NCBI GenBank assembly: GCA_023664535.1
Contig: JAMPFJ010000006.1
Coordinates: 29,687-93,686 of the forward strand
Direction: 5' to 3'
DNA from: Bacteroidales bacterium
Lineage (GTDB): Bacteria > Bacillota > Clostridia > Lachnospirales > Lachnospiraceae
Length of the DNA: 64,000 nucleotides
A model generated the notes under the pieces. The model saw nothing but the letters and a program-made list of their open reading frames with translations. It made no database searches and had not been told where the DNA came from. Of the stretch, positions 1 to 8,903 are shown piece by piece (position 1 is the stretch's first letter; every line of letters starts with the position of its first letter). A program made the translations under genes and the position numbers.

Positions 1-107
1 TTGTGGGAATCATTATTGATAAATGCATTTTCTCTGTAATTGAGAAGCGGTTATTGACAAAAAGAGGTTTGTGGACGTCACAGTAAGCAGAAGGAGAAGC
101 TACCATA

Positions 108-701
108 ATGACTGAAAAAGAAAAGGCGATGGCAGGCATGCTGTATGATGCGAACTATGATGAAGCGCTGGCAGAGGAACGCCTGCAGTGTAAGGATTTG
201 TGCTGGGAATATAATCAGTTGAAGCCTTCCCGGGAGAAGGAACGGAAAGAACTGATAAAAAGAATACTGAATAAAACTGGAGAAACCTTTTGGATTGAGC
301 CGTCATTCTGGTGTGATTATGGCTATAACATTGAGATAGGGGAGAATTTTTATTCCAACCATAATCTAGTTATTCTGGACGGCGCCAGGGTGACCTTCGG
401 GGATAACTGTTTTATTGCGCCGAACTGCGGATTTTATACGGCAGGACATGCGCTGGATGTGGAACAGCGCAATAAAGGACTGGAAATTGCCCTGCCCATT
501 ACCATAGGAAATAATGTATGGATAGGGGGAAATGTTGTCGTTCTTCCCGGCGTTACGATTGGCGATGATACCGTTATCGGCGGAGGGAGCGTGGTGACAA
601 AGGATATTCCTTCCGGTGTCATAGCGGCGGGAAATCCCTGTAAGGTAATCCGTGAGATTACTGAAGCGGATAAAAACAAATATAAGCGGGCGTGGGGTTA
701 A
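108..701 (+). CDS. Sugar O-acetyltransferase (maltose/galactoside acetyltransferase family)
   Basis: A 197-residue cytoplasmic enzyme expected to transfer acetyl from acetyl-CoA to a sugar hydroxyl. Residues 1-60 form the charged helical N-terminal domain of the Maa/LacA family. Residues 70-185 carry left-handed beta-helix hexapeptide repeats (IGENFYSNHN, ITIGNNVWIGGNVVVLPGVTIG, VIGGGSVVTKDIP), and the GHAL motif places the likely catalytic histidine at 114. The C-terminal GNPCKVIRE is typical of the family. AAGGAG at 91-96 is 11 nt upstream of the ATG, slightly long but usable. A terminator follows directly and the next gene is convergent, so this is probably a single-gene unit or the end of an operon that begins outside the window. 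The true sugar substrate cannot be told from sequence. Confidence 0.9.
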   Translation: MTEKEKAMAGMLYDANYDEALAEERLQCKDLCWEYNQLKPSREKERKELIKRILNKTGETFWIEPSFWCDYGYNIEIGENFYSNHNLVILDGARVTFGDNCFIAPNCGFYTAGHALDVEQRNKGLEIALPITIGNNVWIGGNVVVLPGVTIGDDTVIGGGSVVTKDIPSGVIAAGNPCKVIREITEADKNKYKRAWG

Positions 702-723
702 AGATGTTATTTCGGAAATACTA

Positions 724-796
724 TGCCGCACAGGAAAGGGGAACGGTAAAATTTTTCCGTTCCCCTTGAAGCATCCGCCTGCTCTGCGGTTTTTTT
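724..796 (+). terminator. Intrinsic terminator after the acetyltransferase
   Basis: An 11-bp perfect stem (736-746 with 757-767) carries an outer CCGCA/TGCGG pairing, followed by a T7 run at 790-796. The T run overlaps the stop codon of the convergent DUF362 gene. Confidence 0.75.
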
Positions 797-1658
797 ATAT
801 GGTAACAAATTCATATTCCCGGGAGCCCATTCCCAGGGCAGCAGCGGCTTCAATGGTGTATATGCCGTTGCGGGACTCAATCCGTTCAATTAAATGGTCT
901 TTCCCCGGGTCGTCTGCGCCATAAACCAAATCAATGCATGCCTGGTCAATGGCAACCGGGTCAAGGGATGCCAGGATTCCGATATCCTGCATACAGGGGT
1001 CTTCCGCAACCGCACAGCAGTCACAGTCTACGGACATATTTTTCATGACATTGATATAAATGATATTCTCCTTGAAGTAGTCTGTCACGGAGGAAGCGGC
1101 ATCCGCCATGGAAGCCAAAAAAGCGTCATGGTCGGCAGTCCACATTTCTTCCGGAACACCGGCGCCATGGATGTAGGCTTTGCCGTAAGAGGAGGCAATG
1201 CCGATAGATAACTGTTTTAACGCTCCGCCGTATCCGCCCATTGGATGTCCCTTAAAATGGGAGAGAACCAGCAGGGAATCGTAATTTGCCAGATTTTTTC
1301 CGACGTAATTTTTCTTTATCTGTTTTCCGTTGGGGATGTTGAGTTCCAAATCGGGACCCTCCGCATCCAGCAAATCTACATGAAAATATTTGCTCCAGCC
1401 GTGTTTCTCGATGGTTTTCAAATGTTTTTCCGTGGTGTTGCGCTCGCCGTCGTAAGCGGTATTACACTCCGCAACGGTGCCGCCCACATAGTCGATTACC
1501 GGCTGCCAGAATTCCGGTTTTAAAAAGTTCTGGTTGCCCACTTCACCGGAATGTAATTTTATCGCAGTATTTCCAATCAATGTTTTTTGGGTCATCTGGT
1601 AAAGCTTCAGCACGTTTTCCGGGGTAATGGTTTTCGTAAAATACACTTTTGGTTTCAT
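795..1658 (-). CDS. DUF362 domain-containing protein
   Basis: A 287-residue soluble protein of the DUF362 family, whose biochemical role is not established. Family features are visible: the opening KPKVYFTKTITPENV, the central SHFKGHPMGGYGGALKQLSIG stretch, and a cysteine cluster DCDCC...DPC near residues 210-220 followed by IGILASLDPVAIDQACIDLVY. In related proteins the cysteines come with ferredoxin-like clusters; here there is no separate 4Fe-4S ferredoxin domain, so metal binding is only possible. The start is supported by AAGGAGG 6 nt upstream of the ATG. A truncated palindromic repeat lies 31 nt upstream of the start, in the leader. The gene is convergent with the acetyltransferase. Confidence 0.85.
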   Translation of the reverse strand: MKPKVYFTKTITPENVLKLYQMTQKTLIGNTAIKLHSGEVGNQNFLKPEFWQPVIDYVGGTVAECNTAYDGERNTTEKHLKTIEKHGWSKYFHVDLLDAEGPDLELNIPNGKQIKKNYVGKNLANYDSLLVLSHFKGHPMGGYGGALKQLSIGIASSYGKAYIHGAGVPEEMWTADHDAFLASMADAASSVTDYFKENIIYINVMKNMSVDCDCCAVAEDPCMQDIGILASLDPVAIDQACIDLVYGADDPGKDHLIERIESRNGIYTIEAAAALGMGSREYEFVTI

Positions 1659-1689
1659 ATAAGCCTCCTTTTATATGGTGAATAATATA

Positions 1690-1773
1690 GGTAATTGTGA
1701 AACATAAGTTTTTGCAAACATCCATTGTATAATACAGGCAAATCAACACAGGCACGCTTTCGCTGCCTGTCGC
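1690..1773. repeat. Truncated copy of the dispersed palindromic element (one arm only)
   Basis: It begins GGTAATTGTGAAAC and continues through TTGTATAATACAGGCAAATC and CAGGCACGCTTTCGCTGCCTG, closely matching the left arms of the full-length copies at 25180 and 63727. It stops abruptly at the stop codon of the SMI1/KNR4 gene and the right arm is absent. CAGGCA and TGCCTG form a perfect small hairpin. It lies in the leader of the DUF362 gene. Confidence 0.85.
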
Positions 1774-2426
1774 TACAGTAATTTCATTTCTTCCATGCCG
1801 CCCTCCAAAATCTCAATAACCCAATGGTCTAAAAAAGACTCAACAGTCGACAGCTTTAAGCCAAATGCATGGTCCAGCAGATAAAAAGTGCCATATTTAT
1901 CCGTTACCAGCAGTGAGCCGTCTCCAATATAGTTTCCGATAATATAGTATTCGGCATATTCTTCTTCGGGATACCGGCATATAGCATCTAAAGGATAAAA
2001 ACTGGAGTTGGATATTTCAAAGCCGTCGGCAAGCTGTAAAAAATCTTTATAACCCTTTGGCAGTGTGATTTGGTGCTCATTTTCCCAGTTTTTGATTTCT
2101 TCCATGCTTACCGGTGGGAATATTCTATAGTTGTCATAATTGGCGTCCTCCAACTGTCTGCAATAATCGCAGATTGTCTGGAATCTTTTCCCTATAGGCG
2201 ATTGTGGAGCGGTAGGCTCTGCCGCTTCGGGTGCGGCTTCCTCCTTACTGCGGTGAAGTAAAATTTTTTGCACGGTATAAAAAATTCCCCATTCTATTGC
2301 AATCAGCAGGAAAAAGGTAGTTTTGCTTCCAAGGCCGATTTTATTTCCGAAATATAAGGCAACACCTATGGTGGCAAAAATAATGACGCCCAGCAGGATG
2401 TCCTCTTTGTCGAATTTATCTTTCAT
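1773..2426 (-). CDS. SMI1/KNR4 domain protein with two N-terminal membrane segments
   Basis: A 217-residue protein. Residues about 9-28 and 36-55 are hydrophobic and probably membrane-spanning. After a short charged linker, residues about 100-205 resemble a SMI1/KNR4 fold (FPPVSMEEIKNWENEHQITLPKGY then DFLQLADGFE). In bacteria this family often supplies immunity to polymorphic toxins, but no toxin gene is adjacent, so an immunity role is only a family-level possibility. I chose the ATG at 2426 over an upstream one because GGGGAGGG sits 10 nt before it. The stop codon abuts a truncated palindromic repeat, so the C-terminus may have been altered by that event. Confidence 0.7.
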   Translation of the reverse strand: MKDKFDKEDILLGVIIFATIGVALYFGNKIGLGSKTTFFLLIAIEWGIFYTVQKILLHRSKEEAAPEAAEPTAPQSPIGKRFQTICDYCRQLEDANYDNYRIFPPVSMEEIKNWENEHQITLPKGYKDFLQLADGFEISNSSFYPLDAICRYPEEEYAEYYIIGNYIGDGSLLVTDKYGTFYLLDHAFGLKLSTVESFLDHWVIEILEGGMEEMKLL

Positions 2427-2517
2427 TTTTGTGATTCCCTCCCCGGTGTTTATCGTTACGCAGATTCGGTGGTCATTCATAGTAATTGAAATTATTCTAT
2501 CAAAAAAAAGGCATTTG

Positions 2518-2526
2518 TGCTACAAT
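2518..2526 (+). promoter_or_regulatory. Candidate extended -10 promoter of pfkA
   Basis: TGCTACAAT is an extended -10. The region 17 nt upstream (TATCAA) matches the -35 consensus poorly. The leader to pfkA is about 130 nt and contains a TTATCTG/CAGATAA inverted repeat. Confidence 0.4.
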
Positions 2527-2658
2527 TATTTTTTAAAGATGGGAAAACCATATTATCTGAAGATAAGAAAAATTCTGCTTTTGCAGATAACTGTATTTTG
2601 GAGATAGTACATTTTGCTCATGGCTAGTTTTGTAATGGTTTAGGGAGGAGAAAATTTT

Positions 2659-3633
2659 ATGGGAAAGATAAAGAAGATAGCGGTGCTGACCAGCGGCGGA
2701 GATGCGCCGGGAATGAATTCGGCGCTGCGCGCAATCGTATACAGCGCTTTTCATTTTGGCATCCAGGTTGTAGGAGTGTTAAGAGGATATGATGGGCTGA
2801 TAGACTGGGAGACGGTTCCGCTGAATCTGGAGGATGTACGCAATATCAATAATCAGGGGGGGACCATTTTGTTTACCAGCAGAAGCGGGCGTTTTTTGCA
2901 GCCGGAGTACCGAAAGCAGGCGGCGCACAATCTGCGGGAGCAGGGGATAGACGCCGTTGTCGCAGTGGGCGGTGACGGAACGCTCAGAGGAGCCATCGAG
3001 TTTCAGAAGGAGGGAGTTAATATTATCTGTATTCCGGGAACTATTGACCGGGATGTGGCGTGTACCGAGTATACGCTGGGATTTGACACTGCCGCCAATA
3101 CGGCAACGGAGGCCATTGACCGGATACGGGATTCCTCCGTTTCCCATGGCAGATGCAGCGTGGTGGAGGTTATGGGAAGAAAGCGCGGATATATTGCGCT
3201 GTGGGCAGGTATGGCAGCATCGGCGGACGCCATTGTCCTTCCGGAGAAATGGGACGGCAATTTTGACGATATAACCGACACTATCAAGCGGCGGCATGCC
3301 GACGGCAGAAACAGCTATTTAGTGGTGGTGGCGGAGGGAGTAATTGATGCGCCGGAGCTGGCGGAAATGATTCGGGACAAGACCGGAATAGAGTCCCGGG
3401 TATCCGTTCTCGGTTACATCCAGCGCGGCGGGCAGCCCACGGCAAAAGACAGGATGTACGGCTCCCTGATGGGGGCGTATGCATTGGAAATTTTAAATCA
3501 CGGAAAACAAAACCGCATTGTTGCCATCAAAAACGACGTGCTGACGGATTTTGATTTGGCAGAGGCGGTAACCCTGGAAAATAATACGCTGGATTCCTTC
3601 CAATATGAGTTGAGCTTACTGCTGTCGGAATAG
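2659..3633 (+). CDS. pfkA: 6-phosphofructokinase
   Basis: A 324-residue glycolytic kinase that phosphorylates fructose 6-phosphate to the 1,6-bisphosphate. Visible motifs are LTSGGDAPGMN at the N-terminus, GGDGTLRG, PGTIDRD, VMGRKRG, AEGV and LGYIQRGG. The glycine of GGDG and the PGTID (not PKTID) motif indicate ATP rather than pyrophosphate as donor. Both catalytic aspartates of the TIDxD motif are kept. Compared with the E. coli enzyme, the asparagine between them is arginine, and the histidine of LGHIQRGG is tyrosine, the latter being common in clostridial relatives. AGGGAGGAG precedes the ATG at good spacing. Downstream there is a separate spore-coat-type gene with its own ribosome site. 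Confidence 0.95.
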   Translation: MGKIKKIAVLTSGGDAPGMNSALRAIVYSAFHFGIQVVGVLRGYDGLIDWETVPLNLEDVRNINNQGGTILFTSRSGRFLQPEYRKQAAHNLREQGIDAVVAVGGDGTLRGAIEFQKEGVNIICIPGTIDRDVACTEYTLGFDTAANTATEAIDRIRDSSVSHGRCSVVEVMGRKRGYIALWAGMAASADAIVLPEKWDGNFDDITDTIKRRHADGRNSYLVVVAEGVIDAPELAEMIRDKTGIESRVSVLGYIQRGGQPTAKDRMYGSLMGAYALEILNHGKQNRIVAIKNDVLTDFDLAEAVTLENNTLDSFQYELSLLLSE

Positions 3634-3797
3634 GCGGGTTTTCGTGGCTGTGTTTCCCAAAGGAAAACAAGGTTGGAATGCAATGAAAAAATTCTGTAAA
3701 AAAGATGAAACAGCAGGTGTAATTACCGGAAGAATTGGTCATACTATCCATGAAAACATTAACAATATGCAAATTATTTGCAGACAGGAGGATGGTT

Positions 3798-4256
3798 ATG
3801 ATACTGAAACAAAAGGAAATGGACGCAATTTCAGATTTACAGACGCAGGAAAAGAACTGTGTGGAAAAATACCGCTGGTATAAGGAACAGGCAAAGGACC
3901 CAGTCTTAAAGGAGCTTTTCGGGAAAATCCAGCAGCTGGAGCAAAAGCATTATGACACGTTAGGCCAGGTGTTAAAGGGTGAGGTACCGGCTTGTAACTG
4001 CAACGATTCCGAGGGAAAGGATTATGAGCCGAAAGCCACTTATGATAAGATGGGACAAAGCGAAGATAAAAAAGCAGATAATTTTCTGGTAACGGACTGT
4101 ATCGGGACGGAAAAGCTGGTTTCCTCGGAATACAATACCAATGTGTTTAAATTTGCGGATGCGGCGCTGCGCAAGCTTTTGGCGGATATACAGATAGAAG
4201 AGCAAAACCATGCAGAAATGCTGTATAAGTATAAAACGGCTAACGGCATGGCATAA
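3798..4256 (+). CDS. CotF-like spore coat protein
   Basis: A 152-residue protein with two long amphipathic helical segments (about 1-60 and 100-148). The first contains EKYRWYKEQAKDPVLKELF and the second ALRKLLADIQIEEQNHAEMLYKY, with E..QH spacing typical of ferritin-like CotF family coat proteins. These are usually made in the mother cell during sporulation. AGGAGG at 3786-3791 lies 6 nt before the ATG at 3798, which decides this start over the ATG six bases upstream and other in-frame starts. The product name rests on helical pattern and family resemblance only. Confidence 0.7.
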   Translation: MILKQKEMDAISDLQTQEKNCVEKYRWYKEQAKDPVLKELFGKIQQLEQKHYDTLGQVLKGEVPACNCNDSEGKDYEPKATYDKMGQSEDKKADNFLVTDCIGTEKLVSSEYNTNVFKFADAALRKLLADIQIEEQNHAEMLYKYKTANGMA

Positions 4257-4263
4257 CAGAGTA

Positions 4264-4315
4264 AAAAGCGGCTGCCCTGCGAAGGTGATTTTCCTTTGTG
4301 GGACAGCTTTTTTTT
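4264..4315 (+). terminator. Terminator after the CotF-like gene
   Basis: An imperfect inverted repeat (AAAGCGGCTGCCC with GGGACAGCTTT, plus CGAAGG/CCTTTG) ends in a run of eight T at 4308-4315. It separates this gene from the convergent azlCD pair. Confidence 0.75.
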
Positions 4316-4350
4316 GTGCGCCCATTTAGCCGCATCTGCTTTTGCCATAT

Positions 4351-4677
4351 TTATGAAAGCATTTGGAGCAGCGCCGTTCCCTGTTCTACGATAAATACTG
4401 CGGCACAGGCAAGCAGGGCAACGGTAAGCAGGCTTTTTTCCCTGTATGCGGCAATAATGGCAACAAGAAATCCTGCCAGTGCAGAGAAGACGCTTGCGGT
4501 AGAGGAAAGAATTGCCGGAAAGGTCATTGCCGCAAGACAGGCATAGGGAACGTAATAAAGGAAAGATTTGATATAAACGCTGGTGATTTCCTTTTTGGAC
4601 AGCACAAGGGGAAGCATACGGATTAAGTAGGTTACTCCCGCCATGGTTAATAGGTAAAGGTATATATTATGTTTCAT
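4351..4677 (-). CDS. azlD: Branched-chain amino acid export subunit AzlD
   Basis: A 108-residue, highly hydrophobic protein with about four membrane segments, of the AzlD family. With AzlC it forms a two-subunit exporter of branched-chain amino acids or analogues. MLPLVLSKKEI and YVPYACLAAMTFPAIL near the N-terminal half are characteristic. The ATG at 4675-4677 overlaps the azlC stop codon as TGATG, showing translational coupling. AGGAG lies 7 nt upstream within azlC. A TTG one codon earlier is less likely as the start. Confidence 0.9.
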   Translation of the reverse strand: MKHNIYLYLLTMAGVTYLIRMLPLVLSKKEITSVYIKSFLYYVPYACLAAMTFPAILSSTASVFSALAGFLVAIIAAYREKSLLTVALLACAAVFIVEQGTALLQMLS

Positions 4678-5417
4678 CAATATTCTCCTGTTCTGATGTT
4701 TTCTGCTTCGCTTTTAGCGGGTTCATGTTCAATCGGCTTCAGCCTTGCTGCAATGCCGGCGACAATTACCGTAGTAAAAATAATGACAAAGCCGGAGCTA
4801 ATCTGCTTAAGGACAGGCAGGACGGCAAATAAAAAGCTGAGTCCCATGGCGGATAGGACGACTAGGAAAACGGTAGAATCCTTCTTTGCGGGTGGGATGA
4901 TTATCGCCAGAAACATTCCATAAATGGCGATTCCCAGCGCACTGATAACAAAAGCGGGAAGAATACTGCCGGATATGGCGCCCACCAATGTACCGAGCAC
5001 CCAGCCGGGAACGGCAATACAGGTAATTCCGTAATGATAGGCGGGCGACAGTTCGCCGGGCTCACTGGCATCCAAGGCGAATATTTCATCCGTCACACTG
5101 TAAGCCATGGTATACCGATGCCAGGGTGGTGCGGATTTGTCCAGCTTCTGGGCAAGGGAAAAGGACATCAGGCAGTAGCGCAGATTGATGACCAACTGGG
5201 TCAGGGCAAGTTCAAAATAGGTGCCCTCGGCGGCAATAATTCCAAGCCCGGAAAACTGTCCTGCCGATGTCACGTTCGTCAGGGAGATAAGTACCGCCTG
5301 CCAGAGGCTCAATCCGCTTTCGGCAGATGCCATTCCAAAAGTAAAAGACACGGCGAGGTAGCCGAGTGCAACAGGAATCCCGTTGCGAAGACCCCGCTTG
5401 TAGGTTTCTATGTTCAA
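4677..5417 (-). CDS. azlC: Branched-chain amino acid export subunit AzlC
   Basis: A 246-residue membrane protein of the AzlC family, the larger subunit of the exporter. It opens with RGLRNGIPVALGYLAVSFTFG and has the GLSLWQAVLISLTNVTSAGQFSG stretch typical of the family, followed by several hydrophobic segments and a hydrophilic tail. The start is TTG at 5415-5417, preceded by GAGG; no ATG gives the complete conserved N-terminus. It is translationally coupled to azlD. No Lrp-type regulator is adjacent. Confidence 0.9.
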   Translation of the reverse strand: MNIETYKRGLRNGIPVALGYLAVSFTFGMASAESGLSLWQAVLISLTNVTSAGQFSGLGIIAAEGTYFELALTQLVINLRYCLMSFSLAQKLDKSAPPWHRYTMAYSVTDEIFALDASEPGELSPAYHYGITCIAVPGWVLGTLVGAISGSILPAFVISALGIAIYGMFLAIIIPPAKKDSTVFLVVLSAMGLSFLFAVLPVLKQISSGFVIIFTTVIVAGIAARLKPIEHEPAKSEAENIRTGEY

Positions 5418-5514
5418 GTGCGTATCCTCATTTCATTGGTATTGTTTTCGGCAGATAATCTGCCAACAGATATACTATCATGTTGTGGGGAAAATAGCAA
5501 AGGATATCAAAGAT

Positions 5515-5557
5515 AAAGCAGATTTCCTTCCACAGATAAATGGAAGAAATCTGCTTT
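5515..5557 (-). terminator. Terminator-like hairpin after the small minus-strand gene
   Basis: AAAGCAGATTTC pairs with GAAATCTGCTTT, extended by TTCCA/TGGAA, around a short loop. It lies 14 nt past the stop of the 57-residue gene. The T-run on that strand is short. Confidence 0.6.
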
Positions 5558-5571
5558 GAACGGGAGAAAGG

Positions 5572-5745
5572 TTAATTTCCGCCGGGACCGTCTCTTCGTT
5601 CCCGGTCATCCTGCTGTACCGTATATTTTGCGTTAGCGGAATCCTCGTCCGAATTTGTTTCGGAAACCTGGGCGCTCTGCTGGTTTTTCTGCTGTCTGTG
5701 ACAATTTGAAAATGAATCGTTCTGTTTGTTTTTGTTCTTTTTCAT
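5572..5745 (-). CDS. Small hydrophilic protein, unknown
   Basis: A 57-residue, very hydrophilic protein rich in Asn, Gln, Lys and Asp (starting MKKNKNKQNDSFSN, ending RERRDGPGGN). It has one cysteine-histidine pair and no membrane segment. GGAAAGGATGG lies about 8 nt upstream of the chosen ATG. The composition resembles small spore-associated proteins of Clostridia, but no specific family can be named. A downstream hairpin and an upstream 15-bp inverted repeat frame it as a single-gene unit. Confidence 0.55.
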   Translation of the reverse strand: MKKNKNKQNDSFSNCHRQQKNQQSAQVSETNSDEDSANAKYTVQQDDRERRDGPGGN

Positions 5746-5787
5746 TGCAAAATCCATCCTTTCCGGCAATCGCCGGAATTGGCTGAC

Positions 5788-5840
5788 TGCCTGTTTTGCA
5801 TAGTATTACCGGATGGGCGGAGGATTATGCAAAACAGGCA
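5788..5840. repeat. 15-bp perfect inverted repeat between divergent genes
   Basis: TGCCTGTTTTGCATA (5788-5802) is repeated inverted at 5826-5840 with a 23-nt spacer. It lies between the small minus-strand gene and the valS promoter. It has no T-run, so an operator or mRNA hairpin is as likely as a terminator. Confidence 0.6.
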
Positions 5841-5854
5841 GGTAAAAGATTTCC

Positions 5855-5883
5855 TTGACTTTTTGTCCGCTGTATTCTATATT
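5855..5883 (+). promoter_or_regulatory. Sigma-A-type promoter of the valS T-box leader
   Basis: TTGACT (5855-5860), a 17-nt spacer and TATATT (5878-5883). The T-box leader begins just downstream. Confidence 0.75.
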
Positions 5884-5894
5884 AAATCTAGTTT

Positions 5895-6173
5895 TAAAGG
5901 TTGTGAGAAAGAGGAGTAGGCGTTGTTCCCTGTCAGAGAGAATAATCCGCCGGCTGAAAGATTATTTCAGGAAGAGGGCGTCGAAGGTAGCTTTTGAACT
6001 GCGTGACTGAACCATGACGGAGGAAACGGATATTTTGTGAAATGAAGCATATCCGGCAGCCGGTGAAAGTAGGTCGCGACGGCATCGTCCCCGTTACCGG
6101 ATAAGAGAAGTGAGAAGTTAAGGTGGTACCGCGGATTTCCGCCCTTTATCGTTGTTGGATAAAGGGCTTTTTT
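5895..6173 (+). promoter_or_regulatory. T-box riboswitch (valine) controlling valS
   Basis: The leader has the conserved T-box sequence AAGGTGGTACCGCGG at 6120-6134. Downstream is an intrinsic terminator: GCCCTTTATC (6141-6150) pairs with GATAAAGGGC (6158-6167), followed by T6. Stem I features include AGTA near 5915 and CAGAGAG near 5935. The likely specifier is GTA (valine) at 5987-5989 within GAAGGTAGC, on the strand facing AGTA; this assignment is by eye and less certain than the T-box itself. Uncharged tRNA-Val should bind and favour the antiterminator, raising valS expression when valine is short. Confidence 0.92.
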
Positions 6174-6244
6174 GATGCAAAAAACCGAATTGAACCGCTC
6201 TTTGCGGCAGGATGATTAAAGGAAAAAGAACAGGAGAACAGATT

Positions 6245-8890
6245 ATGGCAAAGGAATTGGAAAAAAATTATAACCCATCGGAGATTGAGGACAGGATTTA
6301 TCAAAACTGGTTAGACAAAAAATATTTTCATGCGGAGGTTGACCGTAGCAGAAAGCCGTTTACGATTGTAATGCCCCCGCCGAACATCACCGGCCAGCTT
6401 CATATGGGACATGCGCTGGACAATACAATGCAGGATATTTTAATCCGTTATAAAAGAATGCAGGGGTACAATGCGCTGTGGCAGCCGGGAACCGACCATG
6501 CGGCGATTGCCACAGAGGTAAAGATTATTGAAGCCCTGAAGGAAAAGGGGATTGATAAGGACGACCTCGGGCGAGACGGTTTTTTGGAAAAAGCATGGGA
6601 GTGGAAGGACGAGTACGGCGGACGGATTATCAACCAGCTAAAGAAAATGGGCTCCTCTGCGGATTGGGACAGGGAGCGGTTCACGATGGATGACGGCAAT
6701 AACGACGCCGTCAATGAAGTATTTTGCAAGCTCTATGAAAAGGGCTGGATTTACAAGGGCTCCCGTATCGTAAACTGGTGCCCGGTGTGTCAGACCACCA
6801 TTTCGGACGCCGAGGTGGAGCATGTGGACCAGGACGGGCATTTCTGGCATATCAATTATCCGATTATCGGAGAAGAGGGAAGATTTGTGGAAATTGCGAC
6901 TACCCGTCCGGAGACGCTGTTAGGCGATACGGCGGTTGCCGTAAATCCGGAGGATGAGCGTTATCAGGATATCATCGGAAAAATGTTAAAGCTTCCGCTT
7001 ACCGGCCGGGAGATTCCGGTAATTGCCGACCCTTACGTTGATAAGGAGTTCGGGACAGGCTGCGTAAAGATTACCCCGGCGCATGACCCCAACGATTTTG
7101 AGGTGGGTAAACGCCATAATCTGGAAGAAATCAATATTATGAATGATGACGCTACCATCAATTCCCTTGGCGGAAAGTATGCGGGAATGGACCGTTACGA
7201 GGCGCGAAAAGCCATGGTTGCAGATTTGGAGGCAGAGGGCTTACTGGTCAAGGTCATTCCCCACAGCCATAATGTAGGAACCCACGACCGCTGTAAAACG
7301 ACGGTGGAGCCGCTAATTAAACCGCAGTGGTTTGTGAAAATGGAGGAAATGGCAAAGCCGGCATTAGAGGCGGTAAAGAAGGGCGAGTTAAAGCTGATTC
7401 CGGAGCGGATGAACAAAAATTATTATAACTGGCTGGAAAATATCCGTGACTGGTGCGTATCCCGCCAGCTCTGGTGGGGTCACCGGATTCCGGCGTATTA
7501 CTGCCAGGACTGTGGGGAGATTACTGTATCCAAGGAGAAGGTGTGTACCTGTCCGAAATGTGCGTCCTCCAATATGAAGCAGGATTCGGACACGCTGGAC
7601 ACCTGGTTTTCTTCCGCATTATGGCCGTTTTCTACCCTGGGCTGGCCAAAAAAGACGGAGGAAATGGACTATTTCTTCCCTACGGACGTATTGGTAACGG
7701 GATACGATATCATTTTCTTCTGGGTAATCCGGATGGTCTTTTCTTCACTGGAGCAGACCGGCGGGCTTCCGTTCCACACGGTATTATTCCACGGTCTGGT
7801 GAGGGACGACCAGGGAAGAAAAATGTCCAAGTCGTTAGGAAACGGAATTGACCCGCTGGAGGTCATTGATAAATATGGCGCAGACGCCCTGCGCTTTACG
7901 CTGATTACCGGAAATGCGCCGGGAAATGATATGCGTTTTTACTGGGAAAGAGTGGAGGCAAGCCGGAATTTTGCCAATAAGGTATGGAACGCTTCCCGTT
8001 TCATTATGATGAATATTGAAAAAGCGGATGTGGCGGACATTGATTTAAGCAGGCTGACACTGGCGGACCGCTGGATTTTGTCCAAGGTAAATACCCTGGC
8101 AAAGGATATGACGGAAAATCTGGATAAATTTGAGCTGGGTATTGCGGCGTCCAAGGTATATGATTTTATCTGGGAGGAATTTTGCGACTGGTATATTGAA
8201 ATGGTAAAGCCGAGACTGTACAGTGATGCGGACGAGACAAAGGGCGCCGCCTTATGGACGCTGAAAACTGTGCTTATCAATGCCCTGAAGCTGCTGCATC
8301 CCTATATGCCCTTTGTGACGGAGGAGATTTTCACCAATCTTCAGGATGCGGAGGAATCCATCATGATTTCCGACTGGCCGGTGTTTAAGGAGGAATGGAA
8401 TTTTGCCGGAGACGAAAAGTCCGTGGATACGATTAAAGATGCGGTTCGCGGAATCCGTAACCTCCGTGCGGAAATGAACGTGCCGAACAGCAAAAAAGCA
8501 ACGGTTTACGTGGTTTCGGAAAAGGAAGAGGTTCGGAATATTTTCGAGGCGGCAAAGGTTTTCTTTGCCACGCTCGGTTTTGCATCAGAGGTCATGGTAC
8601 AGGCAGACAAGAGCGGAATAGCAGAGGATGCGGTATCTGCGGTAATTCATGATGCGGTAATCTATATGCCTTTTGCGGATCTTGTGGATGTGGAGAAGGA
8701 GGTTGAACGGCTTAAGAAAGAGCAGAAGCGTCTGGAGGGTGAAATAAAGCGCTGTAACGGAATGTTAAATAACCCGAATTTTGTCAATAAAGCGCCGGCG
8801 GCTAAGATTAACGAGGAAAAGGAAAAGCTGGAAAAATACAGGGGAATGCTGGAAACCGTGGAAGAGCGGCTTGCGCAGCTTAATTCCTAG
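6245..8890 (+). CDS. valS: Valine-tRNA ligase
   Basis: An 881-residue class I aminoacyl-tRNA synthetase that charges tRNA-Val. The HIGH motif appears as HMGH at residues 53-56 within [15 protein letters not shown], and KMSKS begins at residue 526. Between them lies the editing domain ([38 protein letters not shown]), which hydrolyses mischarged Thr-tRNA. The anticodon-binding domain is near 620-770. The C-terminal coiled coil ([19 protein letters not shown]) is typical of ValRS. The ATG at 6245 has AGGAG upstream and starts [15 protein letters not shown]; an upstream in-frame ATG at 6212 lacks this support. Expression is controlled by the T-box leader. The next gene starts 13 nt after the stop. 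Confidence 0.98.
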   Translation: MAKELEKNYNPSEIEDRIYQNWLDKKYFHAEVDRSRKPFTIVMPPPNITGQLHMGHALDNTMQDILIRYKRMQGYNALWQPGTDHAAIATEVKIIEALKEKGIDKDDLGRDGFLEKAWEWKDEYGGRIINQLKKMGSSADWDRERFTMDDGNNDAVNEVFCKLYEKGWIYKGSRIVNWCPVCQTTISDAEVEHVDQDGHFWHINYPIIGEEGRFVEIATTRPETLLGDTAVAVNPEDERYQDIIGKMLKLPLTGREIPVIADPYVDKEFGTGCVKITPAHDPNDFEVGKRHNLEEINIMNDDATINSLGGKYAGMDRYEARKAMVADLEAEGLLVKVIPHSHNVGTHDRCKTTVEPLIKPQWFVKMEEMAKPALEAVKKGELKLIPERMNKNYYNWLENIRDWCVSRQLWWGHRIPAYYCQDCGEITVSKEKVCTCPKCASSNMKQDSDTLDTWFSSALWPFSTLGWPKKTEEMDYFFPTDVLVTGYDIIFFWVIRMVFSSLEQTGGLPFHTVLFHGLVRDDQGRKMSKSLGNGIDPLEVIDKYGADALRFTLITGNAPGNDMRFYWERVEASRNFANKVWNASRFIMMNIEKADVADIDLSRLTLADRWILSKVNTLAKDMTENLDKFELGIAASKVYDFIWEEFCDWYIEMVKPRLYSDADETKGAALWTLKTVLINALKLLHPYMPFVTEEIFTNLQDAEESIMISDWPVFKEEWNFAGDEKSVDTIKDAVRGIRNLRAEMNVPNSKKATVYVVSEKEEVRNIFEAAKVFFATLGFASEVMVQADKSGIAEDAVSAVIHDAVIYMPFADLVDVEKEVERLKKEQKRLEGEIKRCNGMLNNPNFVNKAPAAKINEEKEKLEKYRGMLETVEERLAQLNS

Positions 8891-8903
8891 AGGAGTGGGG
8901 AAA

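Noticed and set aside
1..107. Promoter at the window start (TTGACA at 54-59)
   Set aside because: No acceptable -10 lies 16-18 nt downstream, and the upstream context is cut off.
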